A DNA stretch of 64,000 nucleotides from Nocardia farcinica (GTDB lineage: Bacteria > Actinomycetota > Actinomycetes > Mycobacteriales > Mycobacteriaceae): assembly GCF_001182745.1 (NCBI RefSeq), contig NZ_LN868938.1:2170001-2234000 (forward strand), written 5' to 3'. Every line of letters begins with the position of its first letter. The stretch's first letter is position 1. The notes beneath the pieces are model-generated. The model was not told the origin of the DNA. It searched no databases and worked only from the letters and a program-made list of their open reading frames with translations. This document shows, piece by piece, positions 14,125 through 25,037 of this stretch. Made by a program: the position numbers and the translations under genes.

Positions 14125-14682
14125 CTACAGCCCCCGGATCACCCGCGCCGGGTTGCCGGCGGCGAACACCCGGGCCGGCAGATCCCTGGTGACCACGCTG
14201 CCTGCGCCCACGACGGTGTCGTCGCCGACGGTCACACCGGGGCAGACGATGACACCGCCGCCGAACCACACGTTGTCGCCGACGCGGATCGGCGCGGCCG
14301 ACTCCCACCGCTGCCGCCGCAGTTCGTGGTCGGTCATCGGATGCAGGGCGGTCAGCAGCTGGCAGCGCGGACCGATGGAGACGTCGTCGCCGATCGTGAT
14401 CGGCGCGCAGTCGAGCAGGATCGCGTCGTAGTTGAGGAAGCTGTTGGCCCCGATCTCGATGAGATAGCCGTAGTCACACTGGAACCGCGGCATGATCCAC
14501 GACCCGTCCCCGAACCGGCCCAGTAGCGTGCGCAACAACTCCGCGCGCCGCTCGGTCTCGTCGGGGCCGGTCCCGTTGAACTCGTTGCACAACCGCTGTG
14601 CCCGGCGCCTGTCGGCCACCAGTTCGGGATCGTTGTCCCGATAGAGCTCACCGCGCAGCATGCGGTCCTTCTGCTCGCCCAT
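14125..14682 (-). CDS. Maltose/galactoside-type sugar O-acetyltransferase
   Basis: 185 aa left-handed beta-helix acetyltransferase of the LacA/Maa group. The N-terminal Mac domain shows MLRGELYRDNDPEL and the hexapeptide region runs from about residue 70, including FLNYDAILLDCAPITIGDDV, the catalytic histidine in LTALHPM, and the CoA-binding NVWFGGGVIVCPGVTVGDDTVVGAGSVV repeats. It acetylates a sugar or similar hydroxyl acceptor. It starts 6 bp after the stop of the unknown 343-aa gene and is probably co-transcribed with it. Confidence 0.88.
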   Translation of the reverse strand: MGEQKDRMLRGELYRDNDPELVADRRRAQRLCNEFNGTGPDETERRAELLRTLLGRFGDGSWIMPRFQCDYGYLIEIGANSFLNYDAILLDCAPITIGDDVSIGPRCQLLTALHPMTDHELRRQRWESAAPIRVGDNVWFGGGVIVCPGVTVGDDTVVGAGSVVTRDLPARVFAAGNPARVIRGL

Positions 14683-14688
14683 CTGCCC

Positions 14689-15720
14689 TCAGTGGGTGGC
14701 GTCGGTGAGGATGGTCAGGACGGTGTCGGAGGTGTAGAAGGGTTCGAGGCGTTCGCGGATGAGACGGGCGAGCACGCCGTCGCGCTTGGCGGCTTCGATG
14801 ACGGCGGGGCCGTAGCGCAGGATCTCGGTGGTGATGTCGTCGGCGGTGAGACCGAGTTCGGGGAGCATGGCGGCGAGGGTGTAGTCACGGTACTTGTCGT
14901 AGAAGACCTCCACGCACTGCTCGACCAGCAGACCGAAGTACTCCTTCTCACGGGTGGTCACCGCGATCTCGTAGCAGAGCAGCACCAGCTCGTTGAGGTC
15001 CTTCTTGGTGAGGTATTCGCGCAGCCCGCTCACCGGTTCGCCCGCGTGCAGATCCCAGAACTCCATCGCCGCCGAGTGCACGGGCGCGTCGCGCAGCATC
15101 TCCCGGATCGCGTTGTTGGTGCGCTTGAGGGCGAACAAGGCACCCTTACCTGCCAGATCGCCGACGAAGGAGGAACTGTCGGCGACCTTCCTGGCGCGGT
15201 TGGCCGCGGACTGGCCCAGCGACATGAGCGAGCCGACGCCGGGGATCTTCTCCGCGCGCTCCCGGTTGGCCTGCAGGAAATCGTCGATCAGCTTGTCGAC
15301 GAACTTCGCGGCGACGGTGGCCACCAGCGGCGACTCGGTGAGCCGGTCCAGGATCCGCTCCTGCGCCTGGTGCATGCCGAAGACCTTCTCCAGCAACGCC
15401 TCCACCGGTTCGCGGTCCACCACCTCGCCCAGGGTGTAGTCGGTGTTCTCGGCGATGTGGTCGTAGACGGCGTCGGCGAACACGCCGACCATGTCGGCCA
15501 GCACCGGGCTGCCGCCCATCAGGTCCACCACGGTGGCGACCGTCTGCTTGCCCTGGTCGAGGCCGACGACCTCGCCGAATCCGATGGTGTCGGCGACGGC
15601 CAGCACGTCGGCGACGTCGCGGGCCACCACCTGCGCGAAGCGCTCGCCGCTCACCTCGGCCAGCACGAAGTCGACCTGGGCGTCGAGCAGCCGTTCGGCG
15701 ATCTCACGCGGTTCGGTCAT
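14689..15720 (-). CDS. Conserved actinobacterial protein of unknown function (343 aa)
   Basis: Predominantly helical, acidic, soluble protein without signal peptide or membrane segment. Visible features: a hydrophobic middle helix around VATVAAKFVDKLIDDFLQA, a basic linker GQSAANRARKVADSS and a long C-terminal helical part (NELVLLCYEIAVTTREKEYFGLLVEQ). I recognise no catalytic motif. It sits 42 bp after the 159-aa gene and directly before the acetyltransferase on the same strand, so the three may form one unit. Start ATG at 15720. Function is unassigned. Confidence 0.75.
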   Translation of the reverse strand: MTEPREIAERLLDAQVDFVLAEVSGERFAQVVARDVADVLAVADTIGFGEVVGLDQGKQTVATVVDLMGGSPVLADMVGVFADAVYDHIAENTDYTLGEVVDREPVEALLEKVFGMHQAQERILDRLTESPLVATVAAKFVDKLIDDFLQANRERAEKIPGVGSLMSLGQSAANRARKVADSSSFVGDLAGKGALFALKRTNNAIREMLRDAPVHSAAMEFWDLHAGEPVSGLREYLTKKDLNELVLLCYEIAVTTREKEYFGLLVEQCVEVFYDKYRDYTLAAMLPELGLTADDITTEILRYGPAVIEAAKRDGVLARLIRERLEPFYTSDTVLTILTDATH

Positions 15721-15762
15721 CGAGTTCCACCCCTTGTCTCGGGTCCGCCCGCGCCGGGGCGT

Positions 15763-16242
15763 TCAGTCGGCGCCCTCGCCGTGCAGCGATCTGCGGATGC
15801 GGTCCAGGCGTTCACGCGCGGCTTCTTCACGCGCGGCGAATTGCTCGTCGACGCTGCGGCCCACGGGAGTCTCCCGGTCGAGTTCGCTTCTCCCCTGCGC
15901 GGTGCCGAAACGCTGTTCGACCTTATCGCGAACGGAGTCGAAGGTGGGCATGCCGGAGGAGGTGTAGCCGCCGGCGCCGGAGGGCGGCGAGGCGACCGGC
16001 GGCGGCGGGACCGGCCCGCCGACCTGCCCCGATCCCGGGGTTCCTGGCTCGGGGCGGGCCGGCGGCGTGGCCGGACTCACAGCATCGGCGGCGTCGGCAT
16101 GACCGACACCGGCCAGCTCGGCGAGGGCGGCGTGGACCGCCCAGAACGCGCCGCAGCCCGCGGTGGCGGCGCGCAGGACGGCGGCCAGCTCGCTGTCCGG
16201 CAGCGCGGCCAGCCGGGTCAGGATCTCGCTCGACTCACTCAT
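15763..16242 (-). CDS. Hypothetical proline-rich-linker protein (159 aa)
   Basis: Unrecognised. It has three parts: a helical N-terminus (residues 1-50, RLAALPDSELAAVLRAA, with one cysteine), a low-complexity Pro/Gly/Ser linker (about 55-95) and a charged C-terminal coiled-coil-like helix with DEQFAAREEAARERLDRIRR. This two-helix-plus-linker design suggests a scaffold or partner protein. It precedes the 343-aa unknown gene by 42 bp on the same strand. Codon use is typical of the chromosome. Confidence 0.65.
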   Translation of the reverse strand: MSESSEILTRLAALPDSELAAVLRAATAGCGAFWAVHAALAELAGVGHADAADAVSPATPPARPEPGTPGSGQVGGPVPPPPVASPPSGAGGYTSSGMPTFDSVRDKVEQRFGTAQGRSELDRETPVGRSVDEQFAAREEAARERLDRIRRSLHGEGAD

Positions 16243-16274
16243 GCAGCCAGGCTACGCAGCTCGCGCGGCCGCGG

Positions 16275-16565
<291 letters not shown>

Positions 16566-16656
16566 CGGGGCTCCTCCGTGATCGTCGTCGAACCGGACAG
16601 GTCCACGCTACGCCGATCCGGCCCACCCGGACTGCGGCCTCGCGCTCCCCTCCCGC

Positions 16657-18009
16657 TCAGGCGAAGTCGAACAGCGGCGGCAGCGCGGCCACCACCAGCG
16701 CGGCCCACAGGCCGAAGACCGGCAGGTAGCGGGTCTGCCACCGTTCGGCCGCCGCGAAACTCACCCGGCCCCGCACGAAACCCGCCAGCAGCCGCGCCGA
16801 CCAGGCCAGGTTCACCAGCAGCACCAGGTTCAAGCCGAGTGCGGCGGTCTTGTTGGCGGTGGCACCGAATTCCGCGATGCGGGAGAGCATCGCCGTCAGC
16901 ATCACCACGTCGACCGCCAGTGCCAGGCCGACCAGGACCAGTTGCAGCCAGTCGAACGGACCGGCGGGCAGCAGCGGGTCGCGCGCGGAGAGGGCGTAGA
17001 GCAGCAGGCCGAGCACCACCACGAGGATCAGGTCCATCAGGATCAGCAGATCCCGGTCGACCTCGGTGAGGCTGCCCGCCGTCGCGAAGCCCACCAGCAG
17101 TGCCGCCAGCATGAGGATGGCGATGGGGGTGAACACCCGGGTCAGCACCGGGGCGATGTTCTCCACCACGCTCTGCTTGGCCTCCACCAGCCAGGCCGCG
17201 ACCACGGCCGCGCCCGCCGGTCCGAACGGCAGCACCACGTGCTCCATCACGCCCTCGACGTCCATCTCCAGCGCCTGTAGCGCCGCGCCGGTGAGGCCGA
17301 CGAGCACCATACCGCCCAGTGCCAACAGGCTCAGGTAGACCAGCCACTCGCCGGTGAACCGGAGGAAGTCCATGCGCCGCCGATCCGAGCGCCACGCGCC
17401 GCCGACGTAGGCGAAGCCGACCACGAACCACAGCACCAGCGGCGCGTGGATCGCGGCGATGATCTCCGTCGCCCCCTCCGGCTCGAACGGGAAGACGTTC
17501 ACCACCATCCCGACCACCGCGAACGGCACCACCAGCGCCGCCGCGGCCAGCGGCGGCATCCGCCGCTTCCACGCGAAGTAGGCGGTGAGGAACGGCAGCA
17601 CGAACAAGCCGGCATTGCGGGCGAAGACGTGCGGTTCGATCCCCGCGGTCAACGCGATCTTGATGGCCGCGCCCGCGCCCAGTGCCAGCGCCAGCACGAC
17701 CGCCAGCTCCCGGCTGGCCGCGCGCCCGCTGCCGTCCGGTCCGTCCGGCAGCAGCACCAGCTGCTTCCACAGCCGCTCCGAATGCTCGCGCGCGAACTCG
17801 CGGGAGATGCTGTCCACGCTGCCCATCCGTTTGACCGCGACCAGGAACGCTTCGTCGGCCGCCAGCCCCGACCCGGTCAGATCCGAGATCTGGCCGCGCA
17901 GATGATCTTCCATCTCGTCCACATCGGCCGCCGAGATCGCCCGGTGCCGCTCGACGTAGCCGCGCCACTGCCCGATCTGCGACTCGAGTTGCGCGTCCAC
18001 CCCCGTCAC
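16657..18009 (-). CDS. PadR-associated permease-prefix membrane protein
   Basis: 450 aa from a GTG at 18009. Residues 1-75 are a soluble helical permease-prefix domain (DEMEDHLRGQISDLTGSGLAADEAF and GSVDSISREFAREH). The rest holds about ten hydrophobic segments, from LAVVLALALGAGAA to LWAALVVAALPPLFDF. Such proteins accompany PadR regulators and are thought to act in membrane stress or export; no substrate is known. The GTG overlaps the PadR stop (GTGA), the normal arrangement for this pair. The residues upstream of this GTG in the open frame are out-of-frame padR sequence. Confidence 0.82.
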   Translation of the reverse strand: MTGVDAQLESQIGQWRGYVERHRAISAADVDEMEDHLRGQISDLTGSGLAADEAFLVAVKRMGSVDSISREFAREHSERLWKQLVLLPDGPDGSGRAASRELAVVLALALGAGAAIKIALTAGIEPHVFARNAGLFVLPFLTAYFAWKRRMPPLAAAALVVPFAVVGMVVNVFPFEPEGATEIIAAIHAPLVLWFVVGFAYVGGAWRSDRRRMDFLRFTGEWLVYLSLLALGGMVLVGLTGAALQALEMDVEGVMEHVVLPFGPAGAAVVAAWLVEAKQSVVENIAPVLTRVFTPIAILMLAALLVGFATAGSLTEVDRDLLILMDLILVVVLGLLLYALSARDPLLPAGPFDWLQLVLVGLALAVDVVMLTAMLSRIAEFGATANKTAALGLNLVLLVNLAWSARLLAGFVRGRVSFAAAERWQTRYLPVFGLWAALVVAALPPLFDFA

Positions 18010-18368
18010 GCGAGACCGCCCTCGGTCGCCAGCGGCAGCCGCGCGCTGCGCCACACCTCGTCGAGCGCCTCGGCCACCGCATCCCATTGACTGCGCCGCT
18101 CCACCAGTACCGCCCGCCCGGCCTCGGTGATCGCGTAATGCTTGCGCCGCCGCCCGCTCTCGGAGGCCCCCCACGAGGCATTGACGTACCCGGATCGCTC
18201 CAGTCGGTGCAGCAACGGGTACAGCATCCCGTCGGTCCACTCGATCCGCCCGCCGGACAACTCCCTGACCCGCTTGAGAATCGCGTACCCGTAGGACTCG
18301 CCTTCGGCGAGGATCCCCAGCACCAGCAGCGTCGACGACGCCGCCACCAGATCCTTGTCGATATACAT
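18006..18368 (-). CDS. PadR-family transcriptional regulator
   Basis: 120 aa winged-helix repressor: STLLVLGILAEGESYGYAILKRV for the first helices, then GGRIEWTDGMLYPLLHRLERSGY for the recognition helix and wing, and a C-terminal dimer helix. ATG at 18368 follows AGGAG. It is the first gene of a two-gene operon with the membrane protein and is preceded by a concentric palindrome at 18378-18419, so it is almost certainly autoregulated. Confidence 0.92.
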   Translation of the reverse strand: MYIDKDLVAASSTLLVLGILAEGESYGYAILKRVRELSGGRIEWTDGMLYPLLHRLERSGYVNASWGASESGRRRKHYAITEAGRAVLVERRSQWDAVAEALDEVWRSARLPLATEGGLA

Positions 18369-18377
18369 AGGTCTCCT

Positions 18378-18419
18378 ATACCTAGGACTGCTAGGTTCAA
18401 CCCTAGCGCATCTAGGTAT
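18378..18419. promoter_or_regulatory. Concentric double palindrome, PadR operator
   Basis: ATACCTAG (18378-18385) mirrors CTAGGTAT (18412-18419), and inside it GCTAGG (18390-18395) mirrors CCTAGC (18402-18407). Both share the same centre at 18398.5. The four CTAG cores recur about every 10-11 bp, one helical turn. It lies 10 bp upstream of the padR start. Confidence 0.8.
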
Positions 18420-18441
18420 GGAAGGGTCGAAACCCGGCGTG

Positions 18442-19040
18442 TCAGGACACCGCCGGCCGCGCTTCCCCGGCGCGATAGTCCTCGCCGCCGACATAGAAGG
18501 TGTGTCTGTCGGCGACCGGGGCATCGACGGCCGCCACCACCGTGCGGGCGAAGTCGTCGACGGTGGGCAGCGGGCCCGCGGAGCGGCGAGCCTCGACGGC
18601 CGCCGGGTCGCGCCGTTCGAGCAGCCGGACGATGATCGTGCCGTCGATCATGTCGCCGGACACGACGACGAAACCCACACCGCGGCGGGTGAATTCGGGG
18701 AGAAGGGCGCGCAGAGCGTCCTCCCCGGCGCGCTTGCCGGCGGCGATCGGCTCGTACCCCTCGGGCAGCGGCCGGCCGGTGCCGTGGAAGTGGGCCTGGT
18801 GACTGGTGACGAAGACGACGCGGCCGCCGGGACCCATCAGCGGCAGCGCCGAGGTGGCGAGGTGGACCTGGGCATCGCGGTTCAGGCGCAGGGCATAGCC
18901 GGGGTCGGCGTCGCGTTCCAGACCGCCGGAAGCGTTGAGGATCAGCGCGTGCAGTCCCCCGAAGCGGGCCCGGATCTCCTCCAGCATTTCGCGATCCGCC
19001 CGGATCCGATCGACCCGGCGCGGATCGACGGGGACGGCTG
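18442..19040 (-). pseudogene. 5'-truncated short-chain dehydrogenase remnant
   Basis: The reading frame encodes the C-terminal two thirds of an SDR protein: ALILNASGG, YALRLNRDAQ, a strand VVFVTSHQAHF, then EPIAAGKRAGEDALRAL and VVVSGDMIDGTIIVRLL. The N-terminal Rossmann strand and TGxxxGxG cofactor motif, about 60 residues, are missing. Upstream the frame runs directly into the 3' end of the SRPBCC gene. The first internal ATG (18987) would give 181 aa without cofactor site. Best read as a deletion remnant; a truncated but translated protein cannot be excluded. Confidence 0.65.
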
Positions 19041-19043
19041 CTT

Positions 19044-19535
19044 TCAGGCCTTGTACTTTCGGATGGGATCGCCGGTGCCGGTGCCGATCAGCTGCGGCAG
19101 GCTCTTGGTGATGTAGAAGGTCCAGCCGCGCGAGCAGGCCTCGAAGCACTCGGATTCGGCGGTCAGGCCCTCGTGCGCGAAGTGCAGCGTCGTGCCTTCC
19201 GCGGTCGCGGTGAGGTCGAAGACCACGGTGGTGTCGGTCCACTCGGTGCGGTCATCGACAAAGGTGAGGCAGGAATCGACGACCTGCCAGACCATCCGGG
19301 CGCCGGGCACCACTTCGGTGAGCCGGAACCGCGCGAAGCGGATGCCCGGCTTCTCCTTGGCCGTCTCCCCCGCGTACCGGATGTCGTCGGTGAAGACGAA
19401 CTCGTCGCCCGGCGCGGCGGTCGCGCCGATGATGTTCTCGTTCCACCATCCGCGCACATTCGTGACCGCGGCGAAGACCTCCGCCGGGGTCCGGCGCACG
19501 GACATGGTCGCGGTCAGGTACTCGGTGTTCGGCAT
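19044..19535 (-). CDS. SRPBCC / AHSA1-type domain protein
   Basis: 163 aa START-like fold with a hydrophobic cavity. It shows the typical opening TMSVRRTPAEVFAAVTNVRGWW, a middle FRLTEVVPGARMVWQVVD and a final long helix with GWTFYITKSLPQLI. The family binds lipids, polyketides or other hydrophobic ligands, or acts as stress co-factors; the ligand here is unknown. Start at the ATG at 19535 behind AGAGAGG rather than the longer reading, which would begin in an AT-richer spacer. Abuts the SDR remnant directly at its 3' end. Confidence 0.8.
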   Translation of the reverse strand: MPNTEYLTATMSVRRTPAEVFAAVTNVRGWWNENIIGATAAPGDEFVFTDDIRYAGETAKEKPGIRFARFRLTEVVPGARMVWQVVDSCLTFVDDRTEWTDTTVVFDLTATAEGTTLHFAHEGLTAESECFEACSRGWTFYITKSLPQLIGTGTGDPIRKYKA

Positions 19536-19636
19536 CGTCTTACCTCTCTCCATCGGGTGGTTGTGCCCCACCGACGAAGCAGGCCCCGCGAGATCGACAA
19601 CGACACGAGAAATTCCGGAAATTTCTGCCGAGCAGG

Positions 19637-20854
19637 TCAGAGGTCGCGGAGCCGCCCGGCCAGATAGCGGCGCTCGGCCTCGGTCGGCGCCAGTTCCATC
19701 GCCGTGGCGTAGGCCGCGGCGGCTTCGGCGACCCGGCCGGCCCGGCGCAGCAGATCGGCCCGGGTGGCGGGTAGCAGATGGTAGTCGGCCAAGCGGCCGG
19801 ACTCGGCGAGCTCATCGACGAGTGCCAGACCGGCCGGGATCCCCTCGGCCATCGCGACCGCCACCGCGCGGTTGAGATCGACCACCGGCGAGGGCGCCAA
19901 CCGGGCGAGCTCACGGTAGAGCGCCGCGATCTGCGGCCAGTCCGTGGCCGCCGCGTCGGCCGCGGTGGCGTGGCAGGCCGCGATCGCGGCCTGAACCTGA
20001 TACGGCCCGGGACGCCGTACGGCCAGCGCCTCGTCCAGCACCCGGACCCCTTCGGCGATCAGGGTGCGATCCCACCGGGATCGGTCCTGGTCCTCCAGCG
20101 TGACCAGCATGCCGTCGTCGATGCGATGCGCGCGACGCGCTTCGAGCAACAGCATCAGGGCCAGCAGACCACGCGCCTCGGGCTCGGCGGGCAACAACCG
20201 GACCAGGACCCGGGCGAGGTGGATCCCCTCGGCCGGCAACCCGCGGTGACCGTCCTCCTCGCCGTAGCCCTCGTTGTAGATCAGATAGAGCACCGCCAAG
20301 ACCGCGGACAACCGGTGCGGCAGCAGCTCCGCCGGGGGAACCCGATACGGGATGCCCGCTTCGACGATCTTGCGTTTGGCGCGCACCAGGCGTTGCGCCA
20401 TCGTCGATTCGGCGGTCAGGAACGCCTTCGCGATCTCGGCCGTGCTCATCCCACCCAGCGTGCGCAACGTGAGCGCGACCCTCGCCGGAAACGGCAGCGC
20501 CGGATGGCAACAGGTGAAGATGAGCCGCAACCGCTCATCGGGAATCCCGTCCGCCGGCGGCTCGACCGGGTCTCCGGCCGGCACGGCGAGCTGCCGCAGC
20601 TTCGTGCTCGCGGCCCGGTCCCGGCGCAACCGGTCGATCGCGCGATGGCGCGCCGTGGTGGTGAGCCAGGCCCCCGGCCGGTCGGGGACACCGTCGCGTG
20701 CCCAGGTCGTCAATGCCGCGGCGAACGCGTCCTGCGCGCAGTCCTCGGCCAGATCCCAATCCCCGGTCGCCCCGATCAGGGTCGCGACCACCTGACCCCA
20801 CTCCTCGCGATACGCCGCGTCCACCGCGGCCCGAATCGCGTGCGGCGCGGTCAT
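19637..20854 (-). CDS. ECF42-type RNA polymerase sigma factor with C-terminal TPR-like domain
   Basis: 405 aa. Region 2 is [20 protein letters not shown] with [20 protein letters not shown], and region 4 is [21 protein letters not shown] with the [16 protein letters not shown] helix. A large C-terminal extension of about 200 residues includes [23 protein letters not shown] and [18 protein letters not shown], the hallmark of ECF42 factors, where it replaces an anti-sigma factor as control module. The ATG overlaps the stop of the DGPF gene (ATGA). Probably directs transcription of its own operon. Confidence 0.9.
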   Translation of the reverse strand: MTAPHAIRAAVDAAYREEWGQVVATLIGATGDWDLAEDCAQDAFAAALTTWARDGVPDRPGAWLTTTARHRAIDRLRRDRAASTKLRQLAVPAGDPVEPPADGIPDERLRLIFTCCHPALPFPARVALTLRTLGGMSTAEIAKAFLTAESTMAQRLVRAKRKIVEAGIPYRVPPAELLPHRLSAVLAVLYLIYNEGYGEEDGHRGLPAEGIHLARVLVRLLPAEPEARGLLALMLLLEARRAHRIDDGMLVTLEDQDRSRWDRTLIAEGVRVLDEALAVRRPGPYQVQAAIAACHATAADAAATDWPQIAALYRELARLAPSPVVDLNRAVAVAMAEGIPAGLALVDELAESGRLADYHLLPATRADLLRRAGRVAEAAAAYATAMELAPTEAERRYLAGRLRDL

Positions 20855-21186
20855 TCCCACACGGGGCGGATCTCGATGGAGCCGCGCAGCGCGTAGGGGT
20901 GACGCGCGGCGATCGCGATGGCCTCGTCCAGATCCGCGCACTCGATGATGTCGATGCCGCCGATGAAATCCTTGGTCTCCGCGAACGGACCGTCGGACAC
21001 CAGCGTTTCCCCGGCCCGTACCCGGACCGTCGTCGCGTCCGCCACCGGACGCAACCGGGCTCCGCCCCGCCGGGCACCCCGCCGAGCCAGTTCCGTGTCG
21101 TATGCGCGATACGCCGGATCCGCCGCGATCTCCGCCGGGCTCGCCGACGACGTCTCGTCGTCGCAGATCAGCAGCACATACTTCAT
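20851..21186 (-). CDS. YCII/DGPF-domain protein partner of ECF sigma
   Basis: 111 aa. A ferredoxin-like YCII domain starting [11 protein letters not shown] and carrying the DGPF motif at residues 65-68, followed by [26 protein letters not shown] proteins are the constant neighbours of ECF42 sigma factors and are thought to be their target or sensor. Translationally coupled to the sigma gene. Start ATG at 21186; the upstream 35 codons in frame are non-coding by composition. Confidence 0.88.
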   Translation of the reverse strand: MKYVLLICDDETSSASPAEIAADPAYRAYDTELARRGARRGGARLRPVADATTVRVRAGETLVSDGPFAETKDFIGGIDIIECADLDEAIAIAARHPYALRGSIEIRPVWE

Positions 21187-21274
21187 GCCCCCACTATGCC
21201 CGACCACGCGCGTCCACGGGACAGCCGTGGCGCGCGCCGGTGGCGCGGGCACCACCGCGTGCCGGGGGCGGGGC

Positions 21275-21297
21275 CGGCGGGCGAGCGGCACCCGCCG
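21275..21297 (-). terminator. Terminator after pheT
   Basis: Seven-base stem CGGCGGG (21275-21281) with CCCGCCG (21291-21297) and a nine-base loop, 10 bp beyond the pheT stop on the minus strand. Confidence 0.5.
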
Positions 21298-21306
21298 ACC
21301 GGTGAC

Positions 21307-23811
21307 TCAGCCGCGCAGTACCGCGCCCACCGCGTCGGCGGCGGCCGCGACGGCGGCGTCCCGGGCCGCGCTGGCCTCGTCCTCGGTGAGGGTGCGGTCG
21401 GGCGCACGGAACCGCAGCGCGTAGGTGAGCGACTTGCGACCCTCACCCGCCTGCGCGCCCTCGTAGACGTCGAACAGCGCGATGTCCTCGAGCAGCTCGC
21501 CGCCACCGCTGCGCAGCGCCGACTCCACGGCGGCCGCGGCGACGGACTTCGAAACGCTCACCGACACGTCCTGCAGCACCGCCGGGAACGGCGACACCAC
21601 CGGCACCGGCCGGGATTCGCGCAGCGGCAGCGCGTCCAGGTCCAGCTCCAGCGCGCAGGTGCGCGCGGGCAACCCCGAACGCTCCAGCACGGCCGGGTGC
21701 AGTTCGCCCGCGTACCCCACGACCCGGCCCTCGACGACCAGTTCGGCGCAGCGGCCCGGATGCCACGGCAGGTAGGCGGCGGGGCGGCGTTCGATCACCA
21801 CACCTGCGGCGTCGGCCACCGCGTCGACCAGCGCGAAGGCGTCGGCGGCCTCGGCCTGCCTGCCCGGCCCCCACGGGCCGCGCGGCTCGCGGCGGCCGGT
21901 GAGCACGGCGGCGACATGCACCGGCTGGTCGGGCAGCGAACCCAGCAGTTCGGCGATCTGCTCGTCGGTGGGACGCCGGTCCACCGGCAGCGGCGCGACC
22001 GGTTTGGTGTCGCCGGTGGGCAGCACCACCTGAGCGATGCCGTAGAGGGTGAGATCGCGCGCGCCGCGGGAGATGTTGCGCTGGGCCACCTCGAGCAGCC
22101 CCGGCAGCAGCGTGGTCGCCAGCTCGGCGCGCTCCACGTCGAGCGGGTTGAGCACCCGGGTGGTGGTGCGGCGCGGATCGTCGGCGTCCAGACCCCAGGT
22201 GTCGAAGACACCGGCCGGCAGGAACACCGGCGGCGGCACCTCCACCCCGCCCGCGAACGCCAGCGCCCGGCTCACCGCCCGGCGACGTCGCTGCTCGGAG
22301 GTGAGGCCGCGACCCGCGGGCGCGGCGGGCACGATCGACGGGATCTGCTCGAGCCCCTCCAGCCGCAGCACCTCCTCGACCAGATCGGCGGGCTGCGCGA
22401 GGTCGGGCCGCCAGCTCGGCGGCGTCACCACGAGCTGCCCGTGCCCGGACTCCTCGTCGACGGAAACCTCGACGTGGCAACCGATCTGGGCCAGCCGACG
22501 CGCGGCGGTGCCGGTCGGGTAGGCGACCCCGGCGACCCGGTCGGGCAGGTCGATGTCCATCCGGATCGGCTCGGGCGCCGGGGTGGGCACCCGCACGTCG
22601 GACAGCACCGGCTCGACGGTGCCGCCGGCGATCTCGGCCAACAGGGTGGCGGCCCGGTCGAGCGCGGCGACGTTGATCTCCGGGTCGACCACCCGCTCGT
22701 ACCGCTTGCCCGCCTCCGAGACCAGCTTGTGCCTGCGCGCGGTCCGGTAGACCAGCAGCGGATTCCAGGTGGCCGCCTCGAGCAGCACGTCGGTGGTGCC
22801 CTCGCCCACCTCGGTGCTCGCGCCGCCCATGATGCCCGCCAGCGAGACGGCGCCGGAGTCGTCGGCGATCACCACGTCCTCGGCGTCGAGGGTGCGCTCG
22901 GTGTCGTCCAGGGTGCGCAGCTTCTCCCCCGGCTTCGCGGTGCGCACCACCAGGCCACCGCTCAGCTTGGCCGCGTCGAAGGCGTGCAGCGGCTGGCCCA
23001 GCTCGAGCATGACGTAGTTGGTGACGTCCACCGCGGGCGAGATCGGCCGCACGCCCGAGAGCAGCAGCCTGCGCTGCAACCACCACGGGCTCACCGCGTT
23101 CGGGTCGATACCGGTGACCCGGCGGGCGGCGAACCGGGTGCACTGCGAGGCCGGTTCGATCGTGATCGGCCAGGCCTCGGCCGCGTCCTCGGGCAGGGTG
23201 CGCACCGCGGGATCGAGGTATTCGAGGTCGAAGCCGCAGGCCAGTTCGCGCGCGAGGCCGCGCACCGAGAAACAGTAGCCGCGATCCGGGGTGATGTTCA
23301 GTTCGATGACGGTGTCGTCGAGGCCGAGCAATTCGTTGGCGTCGGTGCCCGGCTCGGCGGTGCCCGGCTCGAGCACCAGGATGCCCGAATGATCCTTGCC
23401 GATACCGAGTTCGGCGACCGAGCAGATCATGCCGTTGGACACGTGCCCGTAGGTCTTGCGCGAGGTGATCCGGAACCCGCCGGGCAGCACACCGCCCGGC
23501 AGCACCACGACCACCAGGTCACCGACGGCGAAATTGCGGGCGCCGCAGATGATCTCCTGCAGCTCCGGCGCGCCGACGTCGACCTTGCAGAACCGGATCG
23601 GCTTCTTGAACTCGGTGAGTTCGGTGATCTCGACGACCCGGCCGACCACCAGCGGACGCTCGATGTCGCCGCCCACCCGCTCGAGCCGGTCGACCTCCTC
23701 CACCTCGAGCCCGACGCGGACGAACCCGGCGTCCAGCTCCTCCGGCGTCACCGACCAGCCGGCGTTGGTGCGCTCGATGATCTCGGTCAGCCAGGACTGC
23801 GCTACTCGCAC
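21307..23811 (-). CDS. pheT: Phenylalanyl-tRNA synthetase beta subunit
   Basis: 834 aa. Charges tRNA-Phe as an alpha2-beta2 heterotetramer with PheS. Domains in order: N-terminal region and EMAP/OB tRNA-binding domain (residues about 40-150, with the [16 protein letters not shown] core), B3/B4 editing domain (about 210-390, including [19 protein letters not shown]), B5, the inactive synthetase-like core and a C-terminal FDX-ACB anticodon-binding domain that contains [16 protein letters not shown] at 23811; 32 bp after pheS on the same strand. Confidence 0.97.
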   Translation of the reverse strand: MRVAQSWLTEIIERTNAGWSVTPEELDAGFVRVGLEVEEVDRLERVGGDIERPLVVGRVVEITELTEFKKPIRFCKVDVGAPELQEIICGARNFAVGDLVVVVLPGGVLPGGFRITSRKTYGHVSNGMICSVAELGIGKDHSGILVLEPGTAEPGTDANELLGLDDTVIELNITPDRGYCFSVRGLARELACGFDLEYLDPAVRTLPEDAAEAWPITIEPASQCTRFAARRVTGIDPNAVSPWWLQRRLLLSGVRPISPAVDVTNYVMLELGQPLHAFDAAKLSGGLVVRTAKPGEKLRTLDDTERTLDAEDVVIADDSGAVSLAGIMGGASTEVGEGTTDVLLEAATWNPLLVYRTARRHKLVSEAGKRYERVVDPEINVAALDRAATLLAEIAGGTVEPVLSDVRVPTPAPEPIRMDIDLPDRVAGVAYPTGTAARRLAQIGCHVEVSVDEESGHGQLVVTPPSWRPDLAQPADLVEEVLRLEGLEQIPSIVPAAPAGRGLTSEQRRRRAVSRALAFAGGVEVPPPVFLPAGVFDTWGLDADDPRRTTTRVLNPLDVERAELATTLLPGLLEVAQRNISRGARDLTLYGIAQVVLPTGDTKPVAPLPVDRRPTDEQIAELLGSLPDQPVHVAAVLTGRREPRGPWGPGRQAEAADAFALVDAVADAAGVVIERRPAAYLPWHPGRCAELVVEGRVVGYAGELHPAVLERSGLPARTCALELDLDALPLRESRPVPVVSPFPAVLQDVSVSVSKSVAAAAVESALRSGGGELLEDIALFDVYEGAQAGEGRKSLTYALRFRAPDRTLTEDEASAARDAAVAAAADAVGAVLRG

Positions 23812-23843
23812 TTGACGTTTCGCTCTCTCGATCGAAGGGGAGG

Positions 23844-25031
<1,188 letters not shown>

Positions 25032-25037
25032 CGCGGA

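Noticed and set aside
10975..14526. Plus-strand open frame of 1183 codons antisense to ppc
   Set aside because: Composition (His/Arg/Gly rich) and lack of ribosome site show it is a shadow of ppc caused by high GC; the ppc motifs on the minus strand are decisive.
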